Source: Swaminathania salitolerans
GTDB taxonomy: Bacteria; Pseudomonadota; Alphaproteobacteria; Acetobacterales; Acetobacteraceae
NCBI RefSeq assembly: GCF_007988945.1
Contig: NZ_BJVC01000005.1
Coordinates: forward strand, 62,001 to 126,000
DNA: 64,000 nt
Direction: 5' to 3'
Shown: in pieces, positions 18,010-26,133 of the stretch
Numbering within the stretch: position 1 is the stretch's first letter
Layout: the number at the start of each line of letters is the position of its first letter
The notes under the pieces: model-generated
The model's database searches: none
The model's input: only the letters and a program-made list of their open reading frames with translations
What the model was told of the DNA's origin: nothing
Position numbers and translations under genes: made by a program

Positions 18010-18414
18010 ATGACTTCACCAGCGCCGCCCGTATCCCGCGCGCTTCTTGCCGCCGTCATCGGGATGGGTCTCCTCATCGTACTCGGTACGGCGGGGCTCA
18101 TCGGCATTATCGCGCATCGTGCGCTGTCTCCGGGAGTTGCGTCTTCTCCGGGAGTTGCGTCGTCTCCGGGAGCTGCGTCCGGAAGCGTGACGACACAGGG
18201 ACGGGGCGGATTTGCGATGCAGGATGCACAGGGTGCTCGTGAGACGCCGGTCGCTCCTCTCGTGCTCGATGGGCACGGGGAGAAGATCCTCTCCCAGATT
18301 GCCCGACCCGATGGATCGCTCGCCCTTCATATCGCGGGGCCGGAGAGCGATCGGATCGTGATCTGGAACCCGGAGCGTCACGAGATCGTCGCGCGCTTCT
18401 CGCTGCGGAAATGA
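18010..18414 (+). CDS. Small single-pass membrane protein (DUF6476-like)
   Basis: A 134-residue protein with one N-terminal transmembrane helix (about 10-36), a low-complexity Ser/Pro/Gly/Ala stretch, and a soluble C-terminal half ending in DGSLALHIAGPESDRIVIWN. Small proteins of this design lie next to rluD in other alphaproteobacteria (DUF6476 group), which is the basis of the suggestion. Function unknown. The linker is encoded by three tandem 18-bp units, so linker length may vary between strains. Confidence 0.6.
   Translation: MTSPAPPVSRALLAAVIGMGLLIVLGTAGLIGIIAHRALSPGVASSPGVASSPGAASGSVTTQGRGGFAMQDAQGARETPVAPLVLDGHGEKILSQIARPDGSLALHIAGPESDRIVIWNPERHEIVARFSLRK
18124..18177 (+). repeat. 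18-bp in-frame repeat, three units
   Basis: Three units close to TCTCCGGGAGTTGCGTCT lie in the gene at 18010-18414 and encode the hexapeptide SPGVAS with minor changes, in the linker after the membrane helix. Confidence 0.75.
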
Positions 18415-18466
18415 GCCTCCGGGCCCGATGCGCAGACACGGGCCGGACGGCGATCATGGCCTCGGC

Positions 18467-18793
18467 TCACAAGGTCCCGGCAGACGCCTCATGCGGCCGG
18501 GCGGCCAGCACCGCGTCCATCAATCCGGGGAAACGGAAATCGAGATCGGCTCTTCGAAGGGAATTGAAATGCTGCACGCCCTGGATGCGTGTGCGCAGAA
18601 GACCGCTTTCCCTTAAAACCTGAAAATGATGGGACATGCTCGAACGCGGACGGCTTCCGAGCAGGGACGCGCAGGTCGCCTCGGGAACCGAACCGAGGTG
18701 AAAAACGATTTCAAGTCTGATGGGATCTGCGAGCCCGCGCAACACGCCCAGAAGGGTCAGGCTTTCGGTTGCAGGATGGTCGTATTCGGGCAT
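18467..18793 (-). CDS. ArsR/SmtB-family transcriptional regulator
   Basis: A 108-residue winged-helix repressor. The core reads LRGLADPIRLEIVFHLG, then the recognition region SSMSHHFQVLRESGLLR (about 55-75), then the wing. No CxC metal-binding pair is seen in the alpha-3 helix, so a metal ligand is unlikely; redox or small-molecule sensing is more plausible. It diverges from the old-yellow-enzyme gene 122 bp away, and a candidate operator lies between them. The start at 18793 was chosen over one 39 codons upstream, which would consume the whole promoter. Confidence 0.85.
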   Translation of the reverse strand: MPEYDHPATESLTLLGVLRGLADPIRLEIVFHLGSVPEATCASLLGSRPRSSMSHHFQVLRESGLLRTRIQGVQHFNSLRRADLDFRFPGLMDAVLAARPHEASAGTL

Positions 18794-18865
18794 GGGCGTG
18801 GTCCGGTTCCGGAAAATACGGGGAGGGGCTTGTCGATCGAGAGCCGCATCCCCATTCCTGATATA

Positions 18866-18883
18866 GTTCGATGAAAGTCGAAT
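18866..18883. promoter_or_regulatory. Candidate operator between the ArsR and OYE genes
   Basis: The inverted repeat TTCGA-TGAAAG-TCGAA (18867-18882) lies 33 bp before the alkene reductase start in the shared divergent spacer. ArsR-type repressors bind short imperfect palindromes of this kind. Assignment to this regulator is an inference from position. Confidence 0.5.
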
Positions 18884-18915
18884 TAAACCCCATGAGATCA
18901 TGAGGACCAACCATT

Positions 18916-19995
18916 ATGACCACTCTGTTCGATCCGATCCAGCTCGGTGCAATCGATGCGAAGAACCGGATTCTGATGTCGCCGCTCACGCGTGCGCGGG
19001 GTACCCGGGCCCATGTCCCGACCGCCATCATGGCCGAATATTATGCCCAGCGCGCGAGTGCCGGCCTGATCATCTCCGAGGCGACCGGTATCAGCAGAGA
19101 GGGGCTGGGATGGCCCTACGCTCCGGGGATCTGGTCGCAGGAGCAGGTCGAGGCCTGGAAGCCGATCACCCGGGCAGTGCATGACAAGGGTGGCAAGATC
19201 GTCGTCCAGCTCTGGCATATGGGCCGCATGGTGCATTCGAGCGTCACCGGACAACAGCCCGTCTCCAGCTCGGCGACCACCGCCCCCGGCCAGATCCATA
19301 CCTATGAGGGGAAACAGGATGCCGAGCAGGCGCGCGCACTGACCAGAGAGGATATCTCCCGGATTCTCGGCGATTACGAGGTGGCCGCTCGCAATGCCAT
19401 GGCGGCCGGTTTCGATGGCGTCCAGATCCATGCGGCCAATGGCTATCTGATCGACGAGTTCCTGCGCGATAGCACCAATCACCGCGAGGACGAATATGGC
19501 GGCTCGCCGGAAAACCGGATCCGCTTCCTGCGTGAGGTGACGGAGCGCGTCATTGCGACCATCGGAGCAGACCGGACTTCGGTGCGCCTCTCGCCCAACG
19601 GGGATACGCAGGGCTGCATCGACAGCGCGCCCGAGACGGTCTTCGTGCCTGCTGCGAAACTGCTCAACGATCTCGGAATCGGCTTTCTCGAGCTGCGCGA
19701 GCCCGGCCCGAACGGCACGTTCGGCAAGACCGATCAACCCAAGCTGCACGGACCGATTCGCGAAGTATTCCGCAACCCTCTGGTGCTCAATCAGGACTAT
19801 ACGCGCGAGGAGGCGATCGAGACGGTCGCCAATGGCACGGCGGATGCGATCGCTTTCGGTCGCAAATTCATCGCCAATCCTGATCTTCCGCGTCGTCTTG
19901 CCGAAAATCTTCCGCTTCAGACCGACAACATCAAGACCTGGTACAGTCGTGGCGAGGAAGGCTATACCGATTACCCGTTTTATGACAAAGAATAA
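18916..19995 (+). CDS. Alkene reductase, old yellow enzyme family
   Basis: A 359-residue FMN-dependent NAD(P)H:flavin oxidoreductase (NemA/OYE type) that reduces activated C=C bonds and often nitro-compounds or quinones. The active site is H172-x-x-N175 with Y177 in IHAANGYLIDEFLR. The N-terminal LFDPIQLGAIDAKNRILMSPLTR and the phosphate-binding AIAFGRKFIANPDL are typical. The divergent ArsR-family gene probably controls it in response to electrophiles. Confidence 0.93.
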   Translation: MTTLFDPIQLGAIDAKNRILMSPLTRARGTRAHVPTAIMAEYYAQRASAGLIISEATGISREGLGWPYAPGIWSQEQVEAWKPITRAVHDKGGKIVVQLWHMGRMVHSSVTGQQPVSSSATTAPGQIHTYEGKQDAEQARALTREDISRILGDYEVAARNAMAAGFDGVQIHAANGYLIDEFLRDSTNHREDEYGGSPENRIRFLREVTERVIATIGADRTSVRLSPNGDTQGCIDSAPETVFVPAAKLLNDLGIGFLELREPGPNGTFGKTDQPKLHGPIREVFRNPLVLNQDYTREEAIETVANGTADAIAFGRKFIANPDLPRRLAENLPLQTDNIKTWYSRGEEGYTDYPFYDKE

Positions 19996-20082
19996 CTTCG
20001 CGATAATTTCGTTAAAGTAATATTGACCGTGTGACGGTTTCGGGGTTCAGGGAGAAGCAACCCGTTTCTTTCTGGATCCCCC

Positions 20083-20949
20083 ATGCGCATTCATTCTGCT
20101 CTGGCCGTTGCCTGTCTCTCGACCCTCTCGATTTCGGGAGCACTGGCCGACCCGCTGCCGGTCGTGGCGGTCAATCGCGAAATCGGCCTTTCGATGGCTG
20201 GATTGTTCGACAATCGGGTCAATGGCGGTTCTGCGATCGAAAACACGAATGCCACGAATTACACCCCCGCCTACACAGCGAGATATCACAGCCGTCATCG
20301 TCGTATCGGCTGGGTACCTGGCTTTCAGGTCGATGCATCGGGTATGTTCACGCTCGGCAATGTCGAGAATATCTATGCTGCGGCGCAGTTCGTTCTCGGC
20401 TCGGGCAGCCGCAACTACAAATCCAACTACACCTACACCGGGTCGCCTTACGGGAATTTCTCCGACGAATATGGTGGCGGATCGGGTTCGCACTCGACCT
20501 ATACGCGCGGCGAAATCGGCAAGGGTTTCCTGGTGTTGCAGGACCGCCTTTTGCTGACCCCCTTTGCGCAAGGGGGCTATATCACCGAGGATGAATATGG
20601 CTATGGCGACGATGGATCGAGCACGTTCGTGGGCGCAGGCCTCAAAGCCGATTACGCCCTGACATCCCGCCTCGTTCTGCGTGGACGCTTCGGCTGGGCG
20701 GCCCAGCTGGAGCGGCGTTTCATGTTCCGCGGCGGGGTGCAGTCCCGCTGGGAGGGCGGGCTCGGTCTCGATTATCGCATGACGCGCCATTTCCACCTGA
20801 TCGGTGGCGGAGACTATGTCTATTCCGATTACGGACACGGAACGACGCGTTATAGCTATGGCGGCGCTTATGGCGGCTCGGGGATCGAGTCCGCCGGTGC
20901 ATACCAGAACGGTCTGGTGCTGCACACGGGCCTTGCCTATCGCTACTGA
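20083..20949 (+). CDS. Outer-membrane beta-barrel protein, function unknown
   Basis: A 288-residue protein with a Sec signal peptide (about 1-22, cut after GALA). The mature part is rich in alternating aromatic and polar residues, with many Tyr/Gly turns (GDYVYSDYGHG, SYGGAYGGSG), and it ends in an aromatic residue (LAYRY), as expected of a barrel inserted by BamA. About 8-12 strands could fit. No porin or adhesin family was recognised. It stands as a single gene. Confidence 0.65.
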   Translation: MRIHSALAVACLSTLSISGALADPLPVVAVNREIGLSMAGLFDNRVNGGSAIENTNATNYTPAYTARYHSRHRRIGWVPGFQVDASGMFTLGNVENIYAAAQFVLGSGSRNYKSNYTYTGSPYGNFSDEYGGGSGSHSTYTRGEIGKGFLVLQDRLLLTPFAQGGYITEDEYGYGDDGSSTFVGAGLKADYALTSRLVLRGRFGWAAQLERRFMFRGGVQSRWEGGLGLDYRMTRHFHLIGGGDYVYSDYGHGTTRYSYGGAYGGSGIESAGAYQNGLVLHTGLAYRY

Positions 20950-21022
20950 TAGCAGGGCGACCGGATAGGCCACAGCGCCCTCTTCGACCGCTTCGGATTG
21001 CCGGGATCCGGAGCGAACAGTT

Positions 21023-21775
21023 TCAACGTCCCGGTTGCAGCGGCAGATTTCGCTGCAGCAGATCGCGATCGACAAGGATCCTGTCGGGCATGTCGACCGG
21101 TCCGATAAATCCTTTTCCTCTGGGGCCGTAACCGGCTGGCGTATCGTGCAGGCGCGCGACCTCCCCGAGGAGCAGGGTCAGATAACGCTCCTGCGACCAG
21201 GAGGCCATTGTGAGTGCCTCGCCGAGGCGGGGCACGAAGGGCGGGGAAGAGAAGAACCGCGCCGGGCGGTCGCGCCAGACATGGCGGAACGTCGCATCGG
21301 TACGGCGCTGCAGAAGCGGATCCTGCACCAGAACGACATGTTGAGGCCCGAGATCGAGTTCATCGAGCACGTCGCGTGTGAACGCGGCATTCTCGCCGGT
21401 ATTGGTCGAGCGCGTTTCCAGAATGATCCGATCTCGGGCGAGCCGGGTATCGGCCGCGACGAGACGCGAGAGGAGTTCGGCCTCGGACAGGCCTGCGAGG
21501 GTCGAGGGGGCGCAATCGAGGCGGGAGGCGAGGGCGGCAACCAGCGGCGGGGTGGAATGGCCGATACCGCCCGTGATCAGCAGCAGGCAATCGTGCTGGC
21601 GCGCCAGCTCCGTCGCATGGTCCACACAGGACAGGACCGCGTTTCCGGCGAGGCAGACAAGGTCGATCCGACCGGGGCCTGCATCCAGGCTGATCAGGGC
21701 AAGATAGGCGGCGATGCGATCGGCGGCCTCCCTGATTCCGGATCGATCCAGAGCGGAAAAATCCGGATGTGTCAT
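21023..21775 (-). CDS. YdcF-like (DUF218) protein
   Basis: A 250-residue protein of the YdcF/SanA fold. The hallmark acidic segment is seen as ETRSTNTGENAAFTRD (about 125-140). An early LITGGIGHS loop precedes it, as in E. coli YdcF, which binds SAM but whose reaction is unknown. No membrane segment is obvious, so it is likely cytosolic. The start at 21775 is set by AAGGAAACGGG upstream. It follows metH on the same strand after 147 bp and may be transcribed with it. Confidence 0.78.
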   Translation of the reverse strand: MTHPDFSALDRSGIREAADRIAAYLALISLDAGPGRIDLVCLAGNAVLSCVDHATELARQHDCLLLITGGIGHSTPPLVAALASRLDCAPSTLAGLSEAELLSRLVAADTRLARDRIILETRSTNTGENAAFTRDVLDELDLGPQHVVLVQDPLLQRRTDATFRHVWRDRPARFFSSPPFVPRLGEALTMASWSQERYLTLLLGEVARLHDTPAGYGPRGKGFIGPVDMPDRILVDRDLLQRNLPLQPGR

Positions 21776-21922
21776 TTCTGTCCCGTTTCCTTTCTCACGC
21801 CCGGATGAAAGAGAGGCCGGACCGGGCCGACGTGGCGGCGCGCCCCGCAGAAGAGTGCGATGCCGGTCTTGCGACCGGATCGGCATGACCGTGCGTGCCG
21901 GAAGCACGGCATCACACCCGGG

Positions 21923-24900
21923 TCAGACGGTGAAATACTTGGCCCGCGGGTTGAGCACGACCAGTGCCGACGTCGATTGTTCGGGATGGAGCTGATAGCC
22001 ATCCGAAAGCGAGATCCCGATGCGGTCGGCCTCGAGCAGCTTCAGAATGGGTTCCTGGTCCTCCAGACGCGGACAGGCGGGGTAGCCGAAGGAATAGCGC
22101 GAACCGCGATAGGATTGCGCCAGCATTTTCTCCATGTCGCGGTCATCCTCACCGGCAAAACCGAGCTCGGCCCGAATGCGCTTATGGGTGTATTCCGCCA
22201 TGGCCTCGGCCATCTCGACCGAGAGCCCGTGCAGATACAGATAATCCTGATAGCGGTTGGCCTCGAACCAGTCCCGCGCCAGATCGGATGCTTTCTGGCC
22301 GACAGTCACCACCTGCAGACCCACCACATCGCGCTCGGCATCGTCGATGTCGCGCACGAAATCGGCGATGCATTCGCCATCTTCACGGGGCTGACGAGGG
22401 AGGACGAAGCGCGCGGCCTCGGTCACGCCATCTTCATGGAAGAGCACGAGGTCATTCCCTTCGCCCGCAGCCTTCCAGTAGCCGTAAATGGCCTGAGGCT
22501 TGAGAATGGCCTCCTCCGCACAAAGCGCCAGCATACGCTTGAGCACAGGGCGCAGTTCCTGCTTGGCATAGACCATGAACTCGTCGAGCGAGCGGCCCTG
22601 CTTACGAAAGCCCCACTGGAACTGATAGAGCGAGCGCTCGTTCAGGAAGGGCAGCACGGCGGCGGGCGTCGCCTCGACCATGCGGGCACCCCAGAAAGGC
22701 GGTACGGGCACGGGCTGCGTTCCGGCCACGCGGACACGACGGGCGCGCGCCGTTCCCTTGTCGATGGGGGCGAAGCCGCGTGTCTCGGCCAGTTCGGGCG
22801 CACGCTCGACCTTGCGCTGCTTGCCCGCCCGGCGGGTCTGTATGGCGCTCAGATAGTCGTCGAACTGGTCGTTCGCAACCTTGTCCATGAGCGACAGCCC
22901 ATCGAAGGCATCGCGTGCATAGGCGACGCGGCCCGGCGTTTCGTTGCCGTAGGAGCGGGCGCATTCATCTTCCACATAGTTGCGCGTCAGTGCCGCGCCA
23001 CCGAGGAAGACAGGAATATCGATGCCCTGACGCGCCATCTCCTCGAGATTTTCGCGCATGATCACGGTCGATTTCACGAGCAGGCCCGACATGCCGATGG
23101 CCTGTGCGTTGTGCTCTCGTGCTGCGGTGATCATATCGGCCAGAGGCACCTTGATGCCCAGATTGATGACGCGATAGCCGTTATTGGTCAGGATGATATC
23201 GACGAGGTTCTTGCCGATATCGTGCACGTCCCCTTTGACGGTGGCCAGCACCATCGTGCCGCGCGCCTGTCCTTCCACGCGTTCCATATAGGGCTCGAGC
23301 CAGGCCACGGCGGTCTTCATGGTCTCGGCCGATTGTAACACGAAGGGCAGCTGCATCTTTCCTGCGCCGAACAGCTCTCCCACAACCTTCATGCCGTCGA
23401 GCAGCACGGTATTGATGATCTCGAGCGGCGGCATGTCTTCCATCGCCGCAGCGAGATCGTCTTCTATGCCCTTGCGGTCGCCATCGACGATACGATCCTT
23501 CAGACGCTCGGCTGGCGTCTCTGCGCGACGCTTCTGAACGGCATCGGCAGCCTTGCGACCTGCGAAGAGCTCCAGCAGCTTCTGGAGCGGATCGTAATCC
23601 TCGCTGCGTCTGTCGAAGATCAGATCCTCGGCCACCTTCACTTCCTCGGCGGCGATCAGATGCAGAGGGCGGATCTTGCTGACATGCACGATGGCGCCCG
23701 TCATGCCGGCCTTGACCGCATGATCGAGAAAGACCGAGTTCAGCACGGCGCGCGCAGCCGGGTTGAGGCCGAAGGAAATGTTCGACAGCCCCAGGATGAT
23801 CTGGATATCGGGGAAACGCTCGCGGATCATCCGGATGCCTTCCAGCGTCCAGATACCGAGCTTGCGATCGTCTTCAACGCCCGTGGCAATGGTGAAGGTC
23901 AGCGGGTCGATCATCAGATCGGATTGCGGCAGGCCGTGTTTCGTGCAGGCGAAATCGACCAGACGCTCGGCAATACGCAGTTTGTCTTCCGGCGTCTTGG
24001 CCATGCCCACTTCATCGATGGTGAGCGCAATCACCGCCGCGCCGAATTTGCGCGCCAGAATCATGCGATCCTCGGCATGGCCTTCGCCATCCTCGAAATT
24101 GATCGAGTTGATGATGGGCTTGCCGCCATGCAGCTTGAGCGCGGCTTCGATGACCGGGGTCTCGGTCGAGTCGATCACCAGAGGCGCATTCACCGAGGAG
24201 GTGAAGCGCGTGACGACCTCGTTCATCTCGGCGATTTCATTGCGTCCGACAAAGGCCGTGCACAGATCGAGCGCATTGGAGCCTTCGCCCACCTGTTCGC
24301 GGCCCACCCCTACGCAGCCATCCCAGTCGCCGGCTTCCTGCAGCTCGCGCCATTTCCTGGACCCGTTGGCGTTGCAGCGTTCGCCGATGGAGAAATAGGC
24401 GTTCTCCTGACGCAGCGGTGTCTGGGTATAAAGGCTCGCGACAGATGGCACCCAGTGATGGATGCGCTTGACCGGGGCGGGGCGATGAGCGGTCCCGCCA
24501 CGTTTGCGAAGCATTTCGTCCAGCGCCTGGATATGCGGGGTCGAGGTGCCGCAGCACCCGCCAACGAGATTGAGCCCGTCCTCGGCGATGAAACGCTCGA
24601 CCCAGCTCGCCATCTCACCGGGGGTGAGGGGGTAATGCGTGGCGCCGTTCACCAGCTCGGGAAGCCCCGCATTGGGCTGGATGGAAATCAGCCCGGGCCA
24701 GTTTTCGGACAGCCATTTCACATGTTCCGCCATTTCCTGCGGACCGGTGGCGCAGTTCATGCCGATGAGAGGCACGTCCAGCGCGTGGATGGTGGTGGCT
24801 GCCGCGGCGATATCGGGACCGACCAGAAGCGTGCCGGTGGTCTCGACCGTCACCTGCACGAAAATCGGGGCATCCGAGCCCAGCTCGCGCCTTGCCGCCT

Positions 24901-25423
24901 TGGCGGCATTGACGGCTGCCTTGATCTGGAGCGTGTCCTGACAGGTCTCGATCAGGAAGGCATCGACCCCGCCATCGATCAGGCCACGACATTGCTCGAT
25001 GATCCCGGCCTCGAGCGTGTCGTAATCGATATTGGCGAGGCTGGGCAGCTTGGTGCCCGGGCCGATCGAGCCCACGACATAGCGATGACGCCCGTCGCTG
25101 AAGGTCTCGGCGGCCTCGCGCGCCAGCTCGGCCGATTTGCGGTTGATCTCGCGGGCACGGTCCTGCAGGCCGAATTCGGCGAGGGTGACGACCGAGCCGC
25201 CGAACGTGTTGGTCTCGACCATATCCGCCCCGACCTCGAAATAGCCGCGATGGATCTCGCGGATCAGCTCGGGCCGGGAGAGGGTCAGGATCTCCGTGCA
25301 GTTTTCCTGCCCCCAGTAGTCACGCTCGACCTCGAGATCGAGCATCTGGATGCGTGACCCCATCCCTCCGTCGCAGAGCAGAACATGGTCGCGCAGGGCA
25401 TCGAGCAGATGGGGGCGTGTCAT
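21923..25423 (-). CDS. metH: Cobalamin-dependent methionine synthase
   Basis: An 1166-residue enzyme moving a methyl group from 5-methyl-THF to homocysteine via cobalamin. The homocysteine domain (about 1-330) has the zinc cysteines C290-C291 in GGCCGTSTP. The folate domain starts near FSIGERCNANGSRK. The cobalamin domain has DVHDIGKN with the cobalt-ligating H734. The C-terminal SAM-dependent reactivation domain ends in YSFGYPACPRLEDQEP. All four modules are present. No cobalamin or SAM riboswitch was recognised in the 148 bp before the divergent gene. Confidence 0.97.
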   Translation of the reverse strand: MTRPHLLDALRDHVLLCDGGMGSRIQMLDLEVERDYWGQENCTEILTLSRPELIREIHRGYFEVGADMVETNTFGGSVVTLAEFGLQDRAREINRKSAELAREAAETFSDGRHRYVVGSIGPGTKLPSLANIDYDTLEAGIIEQCRGLIDGGVDAFLIETCQDTLQIKAAVNAAKAARRELGSDAPIFVQVTVETTGTLLVGPDIAAAATTIHALDVPLIGMNCATGPQEMAEHVKWLSENWPGLISIQPNAGLPELVNGATHYPLTPGEMASWVERFIAEDGLNLVGGCCGTSTPHIQALDEMLRKRGGTAHRPAPVKRIHHWVPSVASLYTQTPLRQENAYFSIGERCNANGSRKWRELQEAGDWDGCVGVGREQVGEGSNALDLCTAFVGRNEIAEMNEVVTRFTSSVNAPLVIDSTETPVIEAALKLHGGKPIINSINFEDGEGHAEDRMILARKFGAAVIALTIDEVGMAKTPEDKLRIAERLVDFACTKHGLPQSDLMIDPLTFTIATGVEDDRKLGIWTLEGIRMIRERFPDIQIILGLSNISFGLNPAARAVLNSVFLDHAVKAGMTGAIVHVSKIRPLHLIAAEEVKVAEDLIFDRRSEDYDPLQKLLELFAGRKAADAVQKRRAETPAERLKDRIVDGDRKGIEDDLAAAMEDMPPLEIINTVLLDGMKVVGELFGAGKMQLPFVLQSAETMKTAVAWLEPYMERVEGQARGTMVLATVKGDVHDIGKNLVDIILTNNGYRVINLGIKVPLADMITAAREHNAQAIGMSGLLVKSTVIMRENLEEMARQGIDIPVFLGGAALTRNYVEDECARSYGNETPGRVAYARDAFDGLSLMDKVANDQFDDYLSAIQTRRAGKQRKVERAPELAETRGFAPIDKGTARARRVRVAGTQPVPVPPFWGARMVEATPAAVLPFLNERSLYQFQWGFRKQGRSLDEFMVYAKQELRPVLKRMLALCAEEAILKPQAIYGYWKAAGEGNDLVLFHEDGVTEAARFVLPRQPREDGECIADFVRDIDDAERDVVGLQVVTVGQKASDLARDWFEANRYQDYLYLHGLSVEMAEAMAEYTHKRIRAELGFAGEDDRDMEKMLAQSYRGSRYSFGYPACPRLEDQEPILKLLEADRIGISLSDGYQLHPEQSTSALVVLNPRAKYFTV

Positions 25424-25571
25424 GGTAGCTGTAGGATCTCGTTACTATATGGAGTGGAATGGGATGCGTGGACATGAAGAGGGCATTGCTTGTTCCAGAG
25501 CCACCGCGGCCTGTCCAGAGCCGGGCCGGGCACCTATAACGGAATTAGGGGTTTCGAAGGAAGGATCTGTC

Positions 25572-25964
25572 ATGGCGCCCGGCACGCGCATACCACTGAC
25601 GGTGCGGACGGAAACAGCCGGTATGCCGGACGGATCCGCGATCGCTCACGCCAGTCTGCTTCTTTATGGCGTCGAGACGGACGCGACCGGCTGGGCGAGC
25701 GTGCAGAGGATCCCGCCGGGGCGGGCATCGGTCTTCGGGCACAGGGCATTCTGTACGTGCTGCGCCGGGCGTTTGCCGGTCGTCGATGCGCTTTACCGCC
25801 TGTTTCAGGAACGGGTAAGGCGCATGGATCACGCAGTCACCCACCTTGTCCTCATCTGTCGCGACGATCTGTACGAAGATGTCCTGACCGCGCTTTGCAA
25901 GGATGCGCTTATCCCGGCGCGTTACGAGATCCGGAATGATGGCGGCTTTACAAGATCTTACTGA
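25572..25964 (+). CDS. Hypothetical protein
   Basis: A 130-residue protein with no signal or membrane segment and no family I recognise. It has a closely spaced C-x-C-C set (FCTCCAGRLPV, about 57-67) and a hydrophobic strand-helix unit LVLICRDDLYEDVLTAL near 95-111. The start at 25572 is supported by GAAGGAAGGA just upstream; the frame stays open further upstream into the metH antisense. It diverges from metH, leaving 148 bp for both promoters. Confidence 0.6.
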   Translation: MAPGTRIPLTVRTETAGMPDGSAIAHASLLLYGVETDATGWASVQRIPPGRASVFGHRAFCTCCAGRLPVVDALYRLFQERVRRMDHAVTHLVLICRDDLYEDVLTALCKDALIPARYEIRNDGGFTRSY

Positions 25965-26091
25965 AACTTTACGAAGTATATGTTTCCGATCGTGCAAGAG
26001 ACAGGCACGGATTTCTTCGGATTTCATGATTTAACATTGAAACGGAAAATGCCGCTCGACAGAGGGTGGGGTTTTTGCGCTATTCGGACGA

Positions 26092-26103
26092 ACGGACGTC
26101 CGT
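26092..26103. promoter_or_regulatory. 12-bp perfect palindrome upstream of the secretion operon
   Basis: ACGGACGTCCGT lies 30 bp before the GTG start of the ABC exporter gene, inside the only sizeable spacer of this operon (25965-26133). It is a candidate operator for the export and glycosylation genes. No matching regulator is adjacent. Confidence 0.4.
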
Positions 26104-26133
26104 GCGACAGAGAGTAACACAAGAGGAAGCTTC

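Noticed and set aside
23660-25357. A 565-codon plus-strand frame inside metH
   Set aside because: Antisense shadow of metH, whose four domains are intact.
25424-25571. Possible cobalamin or SAM riboswitch before metH
   Set aside because: No B12 box or SAM-II/SAH core could be recognised in the leader.
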